From JAVBPA01 sp031549925 (GTDB lineage Bacteria > Bacillota > Clostridia > Oscillospirales > CAG-272), in the NCBI GenBank assembly GCA_031549925.1, contig JAVBPA010000069.1, positions 1 through 54,821 of the forward strand: a stretch of DNA of 54,821 bases, in the 5' to 3' direction. Below the pieces are notes generated by a model. It worked only from the letters and a program-made list of their open reading frames with translations. It did no database searches and had not been told where the DNA came from. Below, in pieces: positions 8,020 through 17,126 of the stretch. Numbering within the stretch: the first letter of the stretch is position 1; each line of letters starts with the position of its first letter. The position numbers and the translations under genes were made by a program.

Positions 8020-9180
8020 ATGAAAAACATTAAACTTTTAAATAAAATAGCAAAAATCGGTACGGATATATTTGATAAAGCAAAATATAATTTGGGTGAA
8101 AATATAGATGATCCGGACGGTATAATGGTACGCAGCGCAGACATGCTGCAAATGGATTTTAATCAGTCTCTCATGGCAATAGCCCGCGCGGGAGCGGGGG
8201 TTAACAATATTCCTGTAAAAAAATGTGCGGATGCCGGTATTGTCGTATTCAACACACCCGGAGCAAATGCTAACGGAGTTAAAGAACTTGCTATCGCTTC
8301 GCTTCTTCTCGCTTCACGTGATATTACGGCAGGCGTCGATTGGGTGAAATCTCAGAAGGGTATTCCGGGAATAGCAAAAACCGTTGAAAAAGAAAAAGCT
8401 AAATTCGCGGGAATTGAAATTGAAGGCAAAACTCTCGGTGTAATCGGTCTCGGAGCTATCGGAGGAATGGTTGCAAACGCTGCTAAAAATTTGGGTATGG
8501 AAGTTATAGGCTATGATCCTTATATAACAGTTGCCGCCGCATGGGGATTATCCAGAGCAATTAAAAACGCTTCGAGTTATGATGAAATATATGCTAAATC
8601 AGATTTTATAACAATACACGCACCCGCCACAGATGAAACTCGCGGTATGATAAACGAATCGAATATCGCGAAAATGAAAAAAGGCGTCAGAATAATAAAC
8701 CTGTCCCGTGCCGATTTAGTTTGTGACAAGGATATAATAGCTGCTCTTGAAAGCGGAAAAGTCGCACGTTACGTAACTGATTTCCCTGTTGATGAATTAG
8801 TTGATGTACCGGGTGTCATCGCAATACCGCATTTGGGAGCTTCAACGGAAGAATCGGAAGATAACTGCGCTGTTATGGCAGCTCAGGAAATTATAGAATT
8901 TTTAGAAAACGGCAATATAAAAAACAGTGTTAACTTCCCTGATACAATTATGCCTCATTCGGGAGACGCTCGTATATGTGTGCTGCATAAAAATATACCT
9001 AATATGTTATCCCAAATGTCGGCGGCTGTTTCGATAGAAAATATTAATATCGAAAATATGTTAAACCGTTCAAAAGGCGAATATGCTTATACTATAATGG
9101 AAATAAAGGGAGAAATCACAAATTCTATTATTGAAAAGGTTTCGGCGGTAGAAGGTATAATACGCGTAAACGTTTATTAA
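8020..9180 (+). CDS. serA: D-3-phosphoglycerate dehydrogenase
   Basis: SerA oxidises 3-phosphoglycerate to 3-phosphohydroxypyruvate, feeding SerC encoded just upstream. This 386-residue form has the GVIGLGAIGGMVANAA Rossmann motif for NAD, the arginine-containing NLSRADLV strand, and the IPHLGASTEES block with the catalytic His. A C-terminal ACT-like domain (from about residue 318, RICVLHKNIPNMLSQM) probably senses serine. It lacks the extra intervening domain of the longer 525-residue SerA, so it is the compact type. The ribosome-binding site is ACATTCGGAG. A hydrolase gene follows after 47 bases and could share the transcript. Confidence 0.95.
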   Translation: MKNIKLLNKIAKIGTDIFDKAKYNLGENIDDPDGIMVRSADMLQMDFNQSLMAIARAGAGVNNIPVKKCADAGIVVFNTPGANANGVKELAIASLLLASRDITAGVDWVKSQKGIPGIAKTVEKEKAKFAGIEIEGKTLGVIGLGAIGGMVANAAKNLGMEVIGYDPYITVAAAWGLSRAIKNASSYDEIYAKSDFITIHAPATDETRGMINESNIAKMKKGVRIINLSRADLVCDKDIIAALESGKVARYVTDFPVDELVDVPGVIAIPHLGASTEESEDNCAVMAAQEIIEFLENGNIKNSVNFPDTIMPHSGDARICVLHKNIPNMLSQMSAAVSIENINIENMLNRSKGEYAYTIMEIKGEITNSIIEKVSAVEGIIRVNVY

Positions 9181-9227
9181 TGTAAAAAAATATAAAATGA
9201 TAAATTTGGGGAGCGGGGGAATATAAT

Positions 9228-10160
9228 ATGGCGCTTGGAAAATTGATGATGTATGCTCTAAAGTTGTTATCATATAACGAAGGGGATATTAAAAAGAATT
9301 ATCAAATAGACAGAAAAGTCAGAAATATTCTAAACGCTCCTGTTTTATCAAATTATAACATGTGGGATCATAAAATTAACGCGGACGGATACGATATTCC
9401 AGTCCGCGTTTTCTTACCGGAAGAACAAAGATCGAGCGAAATTATAATATATTTTCACGGAGGAGGATGGGTAGTCGGAAATATAGAAAATTATTCACGG
9501 GTATGTGCCACGCTCTCCTCCGCTACCGGTCGAAGAGTACTTTCCGTCGACTACCGCTTAGCTCCTGAACATAAATTTCCGGCTGCTCCGGAGGATTGTT
9601 ATACAGCTGTTCGCGAAATATATTTAAATGCTGAATTTATAGACTCAAAACCGGAAAGTATAATTTTAGCGGGAGACAGTGCGGGCGGAAATTTGGCAGC
9701 CGCTGTCAGCTTGATGGCAGCCGACAGAAACGAATTTAAAATTTTTCGCCAGATACTTATATATCCATCAACCGGAAGCGACCATTCAGCCTCTTCTCCT
9801 TATAAATCGATTCATGAAAACGGAACGGATTATCTTCTCACTTCAAAACGTGTATGCGATTATATATCACTTTATTTGAAAAATGAAGAAGATTATCTAA
9901 ATCCGTATTATGCTCCGGTTCTTGCTCCGAATTTATGCGGTCAGCCGAAAACGCTTGTAATAACCGCAGAATACGATCCTTTGCGGGATGAGGGCGAATT
10001 ATATGCCGACATGCTGGCGGCTGCGGGATGCGAAGTTACATGCCGCAGAATACCCGATTCTCTTCACGGTTTTTTTGCTTTACCGAAAACTTTCGATGCG
10101 GTTAGAGAAGCATACATTTATATAAATAATTTTTTAAGTGAAAAATATATGTCAAAATAA
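9228..10160 (+). CDS. Alpha/beta hydrolase of the hormone-sensitive-lipase family
   Basis: A 310-residue cytoplasmic esterase-like protein. It has the oxyanion motif HGGGW (77-81), the nucleophile Ser151 in GDSAGG, the acid Asp250 in AEYDPLRDE and the base His280 in SLHGFF, which together make a complete triad of the HGGG-type family. Relatives hydrolyse short acyl esters. A strong GGGGAGCGGGGG ribosome-binding site precedes the ATG. The next two genes are a condensation-type acyltransferase and a zinc-ribbon membrane protein. I recall these three types together in other Clostridia, so they may act on one ester or lipid, but the substrate is unknown. Confidence 0.85.
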   Translation: MALGKLMMYALKLLSYNEGDIKKNYQIDRKVRNILNAPVLSNYNMWDHKINADGYDIPVRVFLPEEQRSSEIIIYFHGGGWVVGNIENYSRVCATLSSATGRRVLSVDYRLAPEHKFPAAPEDCYTAVREIYLNAEFIDSKPESIILAGDSAGGNLAAAVSLMAADRNEFKIFRQILIYPSTGSDHSASSPYKSIHENGTDYLLTSKRVCDYISLYLKNEEDYLNPYYAPVLAPNLCGQPKTLVITAEYDPLRDEGELYADMLAAAGCEVTCRRIPDSLHGFFALPKTFDAVREAYIYINNFLSEKYMSK

Positions 10161-10278
10161 GTATTATTTTATAATTGAGTATTTTAAATTTTTACATGAA
10201 AACTTCATAAAATTGAGTTAAAATATATAATGTATAGTAAAAAAAATATTACAATTATTAATATAAGACGTAAAAAAA

Positions 10279-11529
10279 ATGAGACCGAAGTGGAATAAAC
10301 TGGACAATGCGGCAAAATTGTATCCTGCGGCAAGCACGAAAGCTGATACGCATGTATTTCGTTTTTCATGCGAGCTTTATGAAGATGTTGATCCGGAAAT
10401 ATTACAAGCCGCACTTGATGAAACAATAAAATTTTTCCCCGTGTATCAATATATATTGAAACGCGGTCTTTTTTGGTATTATCTTGAAACAACTTCGCTG
10501 CTTCCTGTTGTGAAGGAAGAATATAAGCCTCCCTGCAATGAAATTTATGATAAAAATCAAAAAACTCTTTTGTATGAAGTGACATATTTTTCAAATATTA
10601 TTAATTTGGAAATGTATCATGTTTTAACGGACGGAACCGGAGCCATAAATTTTTTAAAAAATATTATAACTAAATATTTTTCCAAGAAATACGGTTTAGG
10701 CGAACTTTCGATTGATTATGACGCGTCTCATACACAAATGGCGGACGACAGTTTCAGCCGGTATTCCGGCAAAAATAATCCGGATATAAAAAAAGTAAAA
10801 AATCCGAAAGCTCATAAATTAACAGGACCTAAATATTCTGAAAACCGAATTAAAATAATCAGAGGAAGTCTTCCGTTAAAAAAGGTTTTGGAAACGGCAC
10901 ATGAACATCATTCAACGCTTACCGCTTTTTTAGCCGGATGCTTGATCCAGGCAATTCATGAGGAAATGCCGAATCATCAAAAAAAATTTCCTGTTGTATT
11001 GTCAATACCGGTAAATTTGCGTAACTATTTCAAAAGCGAATCAGCCCGTAACTTTTTCGGAATTGTTTACACTAAATATGATTTTTTTGAAAAAACCGCT
11101 GTTCTTGATGATTTGCTTAATAAAATAAATGATGATTTCCAAAAAGAATTGACTTCCGAAAAAATAAAAGCTATGATAAATTCTAATAATAAATTAGAAA
11201 AAAACGTATTTGTCAGATTAGCTCCTTTATTTTTTAAGGATTTTGTATTAAAAATAGGATATAAGCATACATCGTCGAGAAGTACCGCTACGTTATCAAA
11301 CGTCGGAATTATAAAAATTGATGATAAAATATCGCAGTATGTGCGTTCAATTGACGTATGTACAGGGACAAACAGATTGCAGGTTTGCATTTGTTCATTC
11401 AAAGACAAGCTATCTATAAGTTTTACATCACCTTTTATAAATTCGGATATACAGAGATGTTTTTTCAGAACTCTTTCGCAATTTGGAATTGATGTGGAAA
11501 TATCGGCAAACCAAATAGCGGATGAATAA
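10279..11529 (+). CDS. Condensation-domain-like acyltransferase (alcohol acetyltransferase type)
   Basis: A 416-residue protein of the CoA-dependent acyltransferase/condensation superfamily. The core motif HVLTDG (His114, Asp118, Gly119) matches the HxxxDG active site, where the His deprotonates the acceptor. The C-terminal part has the second-half features SIPVNLRNYF and a TLSNVGII segment, typical of two-lobed condensation folds. It is a stand-alone enzyme, with no adenylation or carrier domain nearby. Its ribosome-binding site is weak, so translation may depend on coupling or on a leader. It sits between the hydrolase and the zinc-ribbon membrane protein, suggesting acyl ester synthesis at the membrane; the acyl donor and acceptor are unknown. 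Confidence 0.75.
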   Translation: MRPKWNKLDNAAKLYPAASTKADTHVFRFSCELYEDVDPEILQAALDETIKFFPVYQYILKRGLFWYYLETTSLLPVVKEEYKPPCNEIYDKNQKTLLYEVTYFSNIINLEMYHVLTDGTGAINFLKNIITKYFSKKYGLGELSIDYDASHTQMADDSFSRYSGKNNPDIKKVKNPKAHKLTGPKYSENRIKIIRGSLPLKKVLETAHEHHSTLTAFLAGCLIQAIHEEMPNHQKKFPVVLSIPVNLRNYFKSESARNFFGIVYTKYDFFEKTAVLDDLLNKINDDFQKELTSEKIKAMINSNNKLEKNVFVRLAPLFFKDFVLKIGYKHTSSRSTATLSNVGIIKIDDKISQYVRSIDVCTGTNRLQVCICSFKDKLSISFTSPFINSDIQRCFFRTLSQFGIDVEISANQIADE

Positions 11530-11580
11530 TATATCTGATAACAATAAAAATTATTTAATTTTGTTATATAGGTGTTAAAA

Positions 11581-12240
11581 ATGAAGCAATGTCAAAAATG
11601 CCATGTATCAGTCAGAGGCAACCGCGAAAGCTGTCCGCTTTGTCAGGCAAATTTAACCGGCGAAGGCGAACGTGAACTGTATCCTAATATACCTACAATA
11701 TACCGCCAATATATATTTTTGTTTAAAGTTCTTTTGCTGGCTACGATTTCCGGCGGTATTATTTCGGTTATGGTAAATATTTTAGATAATTCGCATGGAT
11801 ATTGGTCTGTTTTAGTTTTGATGGGAATCGCTTGTTTTTGGATAATGCTCTCTTTTGCTGTAAAAAAACGCAATAATATTCCGAAAAATATCACTTATCA
11901 GGTATTTTTTATAGCATTATTCAGTATTGTTTGGGACCTTTTAACTGATTGGCGCGCTTGGTCGGTTGATTTTGTCATACCAATAGTTTTTATCACCGGA
12001 ATGGCAGCTCTTGCGATAATTCCGGTTATTATGAAAATACCTGTTTCCGAATATTTATTTTTATTGATAATAGACGTATTTTTCGGGTTTACTCCCTTGG
12101 TTTTTTTGCTTTTGGGTTTGGTTGATATAATTTTGCCGTCATATATTTGTATTGTTGTGAGTATAATATCATTTATAACACTTGTTATTTTTTATGGCAA
12201 GCATATGCTGGCAGAAGTTCAGAGAAGATTTCACTTGTAA
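11581..12240 (+). CDS. Zinc-ribbon membrane protein (DUF6320-like)
   Basis: A 219-residue membrane protein starting MKQCQKCHVSVRG. Two CxxC pairs (Cys4/Cys7 and Cys18/Cys21) form a small N-terminal zinc ribbon on the cytoplasmic side. After it come about five or six hydrophobic segments from residue 40 to the end. I start at ATG 11581, 6 bases after ATAGGTG, rather than at GTG 11572. I recall this architecture being annotated as DUF6320 beside condensation-type acyltransferases; the biochemical role is not known to me. It follows the acyltransferase gene by 51 bases and probably belongs to the same operon. Confidence 0.7.
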   Translation: MKQCQKCHVSVRGNRESCPLCQANLTGEGERELYPNIPTIYRQYIFLFKVLLLATISGGIISVMVNILDNSHGYWSVLVLMGIACFWIMLSFAVKKRNNIPKNITYQVFFIALFSIVWDLLTDWRAWSVDFVIPIVFITGMAALAIIPVIMKIPVSEYLFLLIIDVFFGFTPLVFLLLGLVDIILPSYICIVVSIISFITLVIFYGKHMLAEVQRRFHL

Positions 12241-12407
12241 TAAAATGTTATAATAACTCACCTTTGTGATTATCCATTTTATAAAATTAAATAGAAACTA
12301 ATATTTTTATTAAAAAGCAAATTTTATAATAAATATTTTATATAATTTTTAGGATTAATTTTAACATTGTTCTTGTATTATAAAAAAAATTAAAATACTT
12401 ATAAAAC

Positions 12408-12445
12408 AAAAACAAATAAACGAATATAAACTTTTATTTGTTTTT
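12408..12445. repeat. 13-bp perfect AT-rich hairpin
   Basis: AAAAACAAATAAA (12408-12420) is complementary to TTTATTTGTTTTT (12433-12445), with a 12-base loop. The stem has only two G-C pairs. It may terminate the upstream operon, or belong with the similar hairpin at 4286-4320. Confidence 0.45.
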
Positions 12446-12454
12446 GTGGTTTTG

Positions 12455-12474
12455 CTGTAAAGATTTTGTTACAG
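12455..12474. promoter_or_regulatory. Operator-like inverted repeat upstream of the activase gene
   Basis: CTGTAA (12455-12460) and TTACAG (12469-12474) flank 8 bases, 45 bases before the start codon at 12520. The left half CTGTAAAG is shared with the inverted repeat at the ylxM promoter (19898-19920). The binding protein is unknown. Confidence 0.35.
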
Positions 12475-12519
12475 TAAACAATAATTTGCAATATTATCAA
12501 TTCAGAGGAAAAACATTAA

Positions 12520-15477
12520 ATGAAAATCGGTTTGGATATTGGCTCTACAACCTTAAAGGCCGTTGTTGTTGATGAAAATTATAATATTATATATAAAAAA
12601 TACGAACGCCATTTTTCAAGGATAATCGAAAGCACGGCTGCTATACTACAGGATATAAAAAATGAACTTGGGGATATCGAGCTTACTTTATGTATATCCG
12701 GATCGGCGGGGATGGGAATATCAGAAAGATGTTCTCTTCCTTTTGTTCAAGAAGTTTATGCAACCCGCACAGCCGCTGATAAATTGTTGCCGGGGTCTGA
12801 TGTTATTATTGAACTTGGCGGAGAAGACGCAAAAATACTTTTTTTAACCAACGAAACTCATACATCACGCGGACTTGAAGTGCGTATGAACGGTTCCTGC
12901 GCCGGAGGAACCGGAGCTTTTATTGATCAAATGGCAACACTTTTGGATATCACGGTTGACGAATTGAATACATTTGCGGCTTCGTACGAAAAAATATATA
13001 CGATAGCTTCACGCTGCGGTGTTTTCGCTAAAACAGATGTACAGCCTCTTTTAAATCAAGGTGCCCGGAAAAACGATATTTCAGCGAGTATATTATATGC
13101 TGTCGTTAATCAAACTATAGCGGGATTGGCTCAGGGGAGAAATATCGGAGGTAAAGTGGTATACCTTGGCGGGCCGCTTACGTTTTTATCTTCGCTTCGT
13201 AAAAGCTTTGATGAAGTTTTAAAAATAGAAGGAATTTGCCCTGAAAATTCTCTTTATTATGTCGCGCTCGGAACCGCGATGTCGAATATAAAAGAAAAAG
13301 CCTCTATATCCGAATATATTGATAAAATAAGCAAGTATATAGCCGGGAATCAATATATATCATGCGAACCGCTTTTTTTGTCAAACGATGAATATATAGA
13401 TTTTAAATTCCGCCATGACAAGGATTATATCGATATAGATGAACCGGATGAATTGAAAGGCGGAGTATATGTCGGTATAGATTCCGGATCAACAACGGTT
13501 AAAATGGTGGTTATTGACGAATCCGAACGGATTGTAATGTCGAGGTATTTACAAAACAACGGCAATTCGGTTTTGGCTGTAAAAGAATTTCTAATTGATC
13601 TGAATAAAAAATATAAAAATGCGTATATAAAGGCTTCTTCTGTTACCGGATACGGCGAAGAGCTTATAAAAAACGCTTTTCGAATAGATTATGGTATAGT
13701 CGAAACAATAGCGCATTTCACAGCTGCTTCAAAGTTTTTGCCTGCTGTTGATTTTATAATAGATATAGGCGGTCAGGATATAAAATGTTTCAAAATCCAT
13801 AACGGAGCGATAGATAATATATTTTTAAATGAAGCATGTTCATCAGGATGCGGTTCGTTTCTATCTACTTTTGCCGGAGCGTGGGGAATGTCGATTTCTG
13901 CTTTCGCAGAAAAGGGAATATATGCTAACCGCCCCGTCGATCTTGGGTCACGCTGTACGGTTTTTATGAATTCATCGGTTAAACAAGCGCAAAAAGACGG
14001 AGCTTCGATTGAAAATATTTCTGCGGGATTATCAATAAGCGTTGTAAAAAATGCTTTATATAAAGTAATACGAACTTCCTCCGCCGATAATTTAGGTGAT
14101 AATATTGTCGTTCAAGGCGGTACTTTTTTAAATGACGCTGTTCTGCGTGCCTTTGAAAAAGAAATAGGAAAGAATGTTATCCGCCCTAACATTGCGGGTC
14201 ATATGGGAGCTTTCGGATGTGCTTTATATGCGAAACGTCAAATTATTTCAGATAAAACCGATAAAAGCAATATTTTATCTATAGAAGAATTAAATAATTT
14301 TACACATAAAATAAAAGTGGTTAACTGCGGATTGTGCGCTAATAATTGCAGGCTGACAGTAAATACTTTTGATAACGGACGAAATTTTATCGGAGGCAAC
14401 CGCTGTGAAAAACCGATAATGAAATCCGGATCAACTTCTAAAATAAAATTAAATATGTTTGAATACAAACGGGAATTGCTTTCGGAATATAAGCCTGTAC
14501 CGGGCAGCAGAGGGAAAATCGGAATACCGATGGTATTAAATTTTTACGAATTGCTTCCTTTTTGGCATAAATTTTTTACGAAGCTCGGATTTGAAGTTAT
14601 TACATCGCCTAAATCAACACGGGCTTTATATATTGACGGGCAGAAGACGATACCTTCCGATACAGTTTGTTATCCCGCGAAAATAGCTCACGGACATATT
14701 GACGCTCTTATTAAAATGGGAGTTGATGCAATATTTTATCCGTGTATGACATATAATCTTGATGAAAAACTGGGAGATAATCATTATAATTGCCCCGTCG
14801 TTGCTTATTATCCCGAGGTTATCGAAGCTAATGTTAATGAAATAAAGAATGTAAAATTTATAAAAGATTATCTCGGATTACACAGAAAAAAAGATTTTAA
14901 CGATCGTATTTGTACCGCGTTAAATAAATATTTTCCCAGGATTTCCCTTATAGAATGTAGAGAAGCCGCGAAAGAAGCTTACGCGGAATATGATTTTTAT
15001 ATGACAAAGCTTCGCACCCAGGGGAAAAAAATGCTCGCTTCCGCAAAAGAAGCAGGAATGGATGTTATAATTCTCGCGGGAAGACCTTATCATATAGACG
15101 AAGAAATAAGCCATGGAATTGATAATTTGATATGCGGAATGGGAGCTGCCGTTATAACTGAAGACGCGGTTTCGGATACGCAGGTGAAATTCCCGACTAC
15201 TGTATTAAACCAATGGACTTATCATTCAAGAATGTATGCCGCGGCAGAATATACCGCTAAATGCAATGATGATAAAATAAACCTGGTTCAGCTCGTTTCT
15301 TTCGGATGCGGTGTTGACGCTATAACTACGGACGAAATGCGTAAAATAATCGAAGAATCCGGAAAAATATATACGCAGATAAAAATCGATGAAATAACCA
15401 ATTTAGGAGCCGTAAAAATCAGGCTGAGAAGTTTGTTTGCGGCGATAAATCAAAAAAATATAAAAAAACTTATTTAA
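12520..15477 (+). CDS. Two-domain acyl-CoA dehydratase activase-like protein (BadF/BcrA type with DUF2229-like region)
   Basis: A 985-residue protein built from two tandem ASKHA ATPase domains and a C-terminal iron-sulfur-type region. Domain 1 (about 1-260) has DIGSTTLKAVVVD, Cys127 in NGSCAGGTGAF and Cys166 in SRCGVF. Domain 2 (about 315-580) repeats this with GIDSGSTTVKMVV, Cys440 in EACSSGCGSF and Cys479 in SRCTVF. In 2-hydroxyglutaryl-CoA dehydratase activators such a cysteine pair from two subunits holds one 4Fe-4S cluster. The third region (about 595-985) has four further cysteines, 603, 606, 610 and 629 in CGLCANNC...GGNRC, and a DUF2229-like fold. The expected activity is ATP-driven low-potential electron transfer. 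The next gene, 38 bases on, encodes the dehydratase-like half. Confidence 0.85.
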   Translation: MKIGLDIGSTTLKAVVVDENYNIIYKKYERHFSRIIESTAAILQDIKNELGDIELTLCISGSAGMGISERCSLPFVQEVYATRTAADKLLPGSDVIIELGGEDAKILFLTNETHTSRGLEVRMNGSCAGGTGAFIDQMATLLDITVDELNTFAASYEKIYTIASRCGVFAKTDVQPLLNQGARKNDISASILYAVVNQTIAGLAQGRNIGGKVVYLGGPLTFLSSLRKSFDEVLKIEGICPENSLYYVALGTAMSNIKEKASISEYIDKISKYIAGNQYISCEPLFLSNDEYIDFKFRHDKDYIDIDEPDELKGGVYVGIDSGSTTVKMVVIDESERIVMSRYLQNNGNSVLAVKEFLIDLNKKYKNAYIKASSVTGYGEELIKNAFRIDYGIVETIAHFTAASKFLPAVDFIIDIGGQDIKCFKIHNGAIDNIFLNEACSSGCGSFLSTFAGAWGMSISAFAEKGIYANRPVDLGSRCTVFMNSSVKQAQKDGASIENISAGLSISVVKNALYKVIRTSSADNLGDNIVVQGGTFLNDAVLRAFEKEIGKNVIRPNIAGHMGAFGCALYAKRQIISDKTDKSNILSIEELNNFTHKIKVVNCGLCANNCRLTVNTFDNGRNFIGGNRCEKPIMKSGSTSKIKLNMFEYKRELLSEYKPVPGSRGKIGIPMVLNFYELLPFWHKFFTKLGFEVITSPKSTRALYIDGQKTIPSDTVCYPAKIAHGHIDALIKMGVDAIFYPCMTYNLDEKLGDNHYNCPVVAYYPEVIEANVNEIKNVKFIKDYLGLHRKKDFNDRICTALNKYFPRISLIECREAAKEAYAEYDFYMTKLRTQGKKMLASAKEAGMDVIILAGRPYHIDEEISHGIDNLICGMGAAVITEDAVSDTQVKFPTTVLNQWTYHSRMYAAAEYTAKCNDDKINLVQLVSFGCGVDAITTDEMRKIIEESGKIYTQIKIDEITNLGAVKIRLRSLFAAINQKNIKKLI

Positions 15478-15515
15478 TAAAACAAAGTATAAATAAAACA
15501 GGGGAACTTCATTTC

Positions 15516-16799
15516 ATGGCAGAAATCACAGAAAAAATCGATAACGGGCGTATAAAATTTACAAAAAAAATGAAACGGGAATATACCATATTAATACCGA
15601 ATATGGCTCCGATTCATTTTGAATTTATAAAAAATATATTTATATCATATGGATATAAAATGGAATTGCTTTATAACGAAGGACGCACAGTTGTCGATAC
15701 CGGACTGAAATATGTGCATAACGACACGTGTTATCCGGCTCTTTTGTGTATAGGACAAATGATCAACGCGCTCGACAGCGGGTTATATGACGTCAAAAAA
15801 ACCGCTTTGATGATTACTCAGACAGGCGGAGGCTGCCGCGCTTCTAATTATATTCACTTGCTCCGAAAGGCTTTAATTAAAGCGGGATACGGTTATGTTC
15901 CCGTTATATCGCTGAATTTATCCGGTCTTGAAAAAAACAGCGGATTTTCTTTCACTTTGCCGATGATGATAAAATCGCTTTACGGATTAACATACGCGGA
16001 TATGCTCATGATGGCGGCAAATCAGGTAAAACCATATGAAACAAAACAAGGTGAAGCGGATAAACTGGTAAAAATATGGCTGAAAAAATTGCTTGATGAA
16101 TTCAAAAACGCAGGTCCAAACAGATTTACAATAAAAAATGTAAAACGTAATTTAAATGAAATAATATCGGATTTTTCTGCTATAGCAACCGAAGAAAAAG
16201 AAAAAATCAAAGTGGGAATTGTCGGTGAAATATACGTAAAATACGCCGCTCTTGCCAATAATGAGCTCGAAAATTTTTTACATTCTCAAAACTGCGAAGT
16301 AATGGTTCCTCCGATAATTTCTTTTATTATGTTTAAACTCGATAACCGTATAGAAGATATAAAATTATACGGCGGTTCGGAAGCAAAGAAATCCGTAATG
16401 AAAATCCTTTTGAATTTTTTCACAAAAATCGAAAGCGAATTTGTAGGAGCGATGAAAAATACAGGGAAATTTATCCCTCCTGCTCCTTATTCACATTTAA
16501 AAGAATTGGCATCAAGGGTTATAGGAGCAGGCTGTAAAATGGGAGAAGGGTGGCTTTTAACCGCGGAAATGATGGAACTTATCGAAAGCGGCTATCCGAA
16601 CATTGTTTGCGCTCAGCCGTTTGGTTGTCTTCCCAACCACATAGTAGGGAAGGGAATGATACGCAAGCTTCGTGAAATATATCCTTCATCAAATATTGTT
16701 CCTATTGATTACGATCCGGGAGCTACGAAAGTAAATCAGGAAAACCGTATAAAATTAATGCTTGCTGTCGCCGGCGCGGGAGAAACGGGAACGGATTGA
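15516..16799 (+). CDS. 2-hydroxyacyl-CoA dehydratase/DUF2229-like iron-sulfur protein, partner of the activase
   Basis: A 427-residue protein that looks like the C-terminal part of the large fused activase proteins I recall in many Firmicutes. Conserved cysteines sit in NDTCYPA, TQTGGGCRASNY, GAGCKMGEGW and NIVCAQPFGCLPNH, suggesting iron-sulfur ligands of the dehydratase fold. No CoA-binding signature can be seen, so the substrate is unclear. The activase-like protein is encoded immediately upstream, so the pair probably works as reductase and acceptor. In many genomes the two parts are one polypeptide of about 1,400 residues; here they are separate genes with a 38-base gap that contains an AGGGGAAC ribosome-binding site, so this is a genuine split and not a frameshift. 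Confidence 0.78.
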   Translation: MAEITEKIDNGRIKFTKKMKREYTILIPNMAPIHFEFIKNIFISYGYKMELLYNEGRTVVDTGLKYVHNDTCYPALLCIGQMINALDSGLYDVKKTALMITQTGGGCRASNYIHLLRKALIKAGYGYVPVISLNLSGLEKNSGFSFTLPMMIKSLYGLTYADMLMMAANQVKPYETKQGEADKLVKIWLKKLLDEFKNAGPNRFTIKNVKRNLNEIISDFSAIATEEKEKIKVGIVGEIYVKYAALANNELENFLHSQNCEVMVPPIISFIMFKLDNRIEDIKLYGGSEAKKSVMKILLNFFTKIESEFVGAMKNTGKFIPPAPYSHLKELASRVIGAGCKMGEGWLLTAEMMELIESGYPNIVCAQPFGCLPNHIVGKGMIRKLREIYPSSNIVPIDYDPGATKVNQENRIKLMLAVAGAGETGTD

Positions 16800-16846
16800 T
16801 TTTAACAAATATTTATAAATTTTACCGTAATTAAATTTTTAATGAC

Positions 16847-16882
16847 TTTCCGGATTTTAAAATAATTCGGAAAATCTTTTTT
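16847..16882 (+). terminator. Terminator after the activase operon
   Basis: TTTCCGGATT (16847-16856) pairs with AATTCGGAAA (16864-16873) with one G-U pair, followed by ATCTTTTTT. Confidence 0.75.
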
Positions 16883-16979
16883 ACCTGTCGTTTTTTATAA
16901 AAAAAGTCTTTATATATAAAACATGAGTTATGATAAAATAAATTCTGTTTTTTTAAATTTAGTATATTTAAAATCTTAT

Positions 16980-17016
16980 AAAAAAATCTCCTGCGGCATT
17001 TTTTTGCAGCAGGAGA
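16980..17016 (-). terminator. Terminator of the small RNA
   Basis: On the minus strand TCTCCTGC (17009-17016) pairs with GCAGGAGA (16987-16994), with a further GCA/TGC pairing inside, and ends in a run of T (16980-16986). Confidence 0.8.
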
Positions 17017-17120
17017 ATTATAAAATATATCAAGTGACAGAAAAATAACAGGCCGACATAAAACCTGTTACGTTTCGTTATACACTGGAGTGCAACCCTA
17101 TTGGACCACACCTCTTATTG
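16980..17120 (-). ncRNA. Unidentified small RNA with its own promoter and terminator
   Basis: A transcript of about 140 bases is predicted on the minus strand from a perfect promoter (17127-17155) to a strong terminator (16980-17016). There is no open reading frame with a ribosome-binding site. Inside it, TAACAGG and CCTGTTA (17046-17070 on the plus strand) form a second hairpin, and the 5' half (17071-17120) is less AT-rich than its surroundings and contains GGGTTGCACTCCAG. I checked it by eye against tmRNA, RNase P, SRP, 6S, T-box and common riboswitch cores and recognise none. It lies downstream of khpA and converges with the activase operon, so it is not a leader of any gene in the window. 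The function is unknown. Confidence 0.6.
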
Positions 17121-17126
17121 TTGTTA

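Noticed and set aside
15478..15515. Frameshift separating the activase and dehydratase-like genes
   Set aside because: The second gene has its own ATG and an AGGGGAAC ribosome-binding site, and the first ends in a natural stop after a complete domain, so two genes are the simpler reading.
16980..17120. Calling the small RNA SRP RNA because of its closeness to ffh
   Set aside because: The conserved GGAAGGAAGCAGC-type domain IV core is not present, so the assignment would be a guess.
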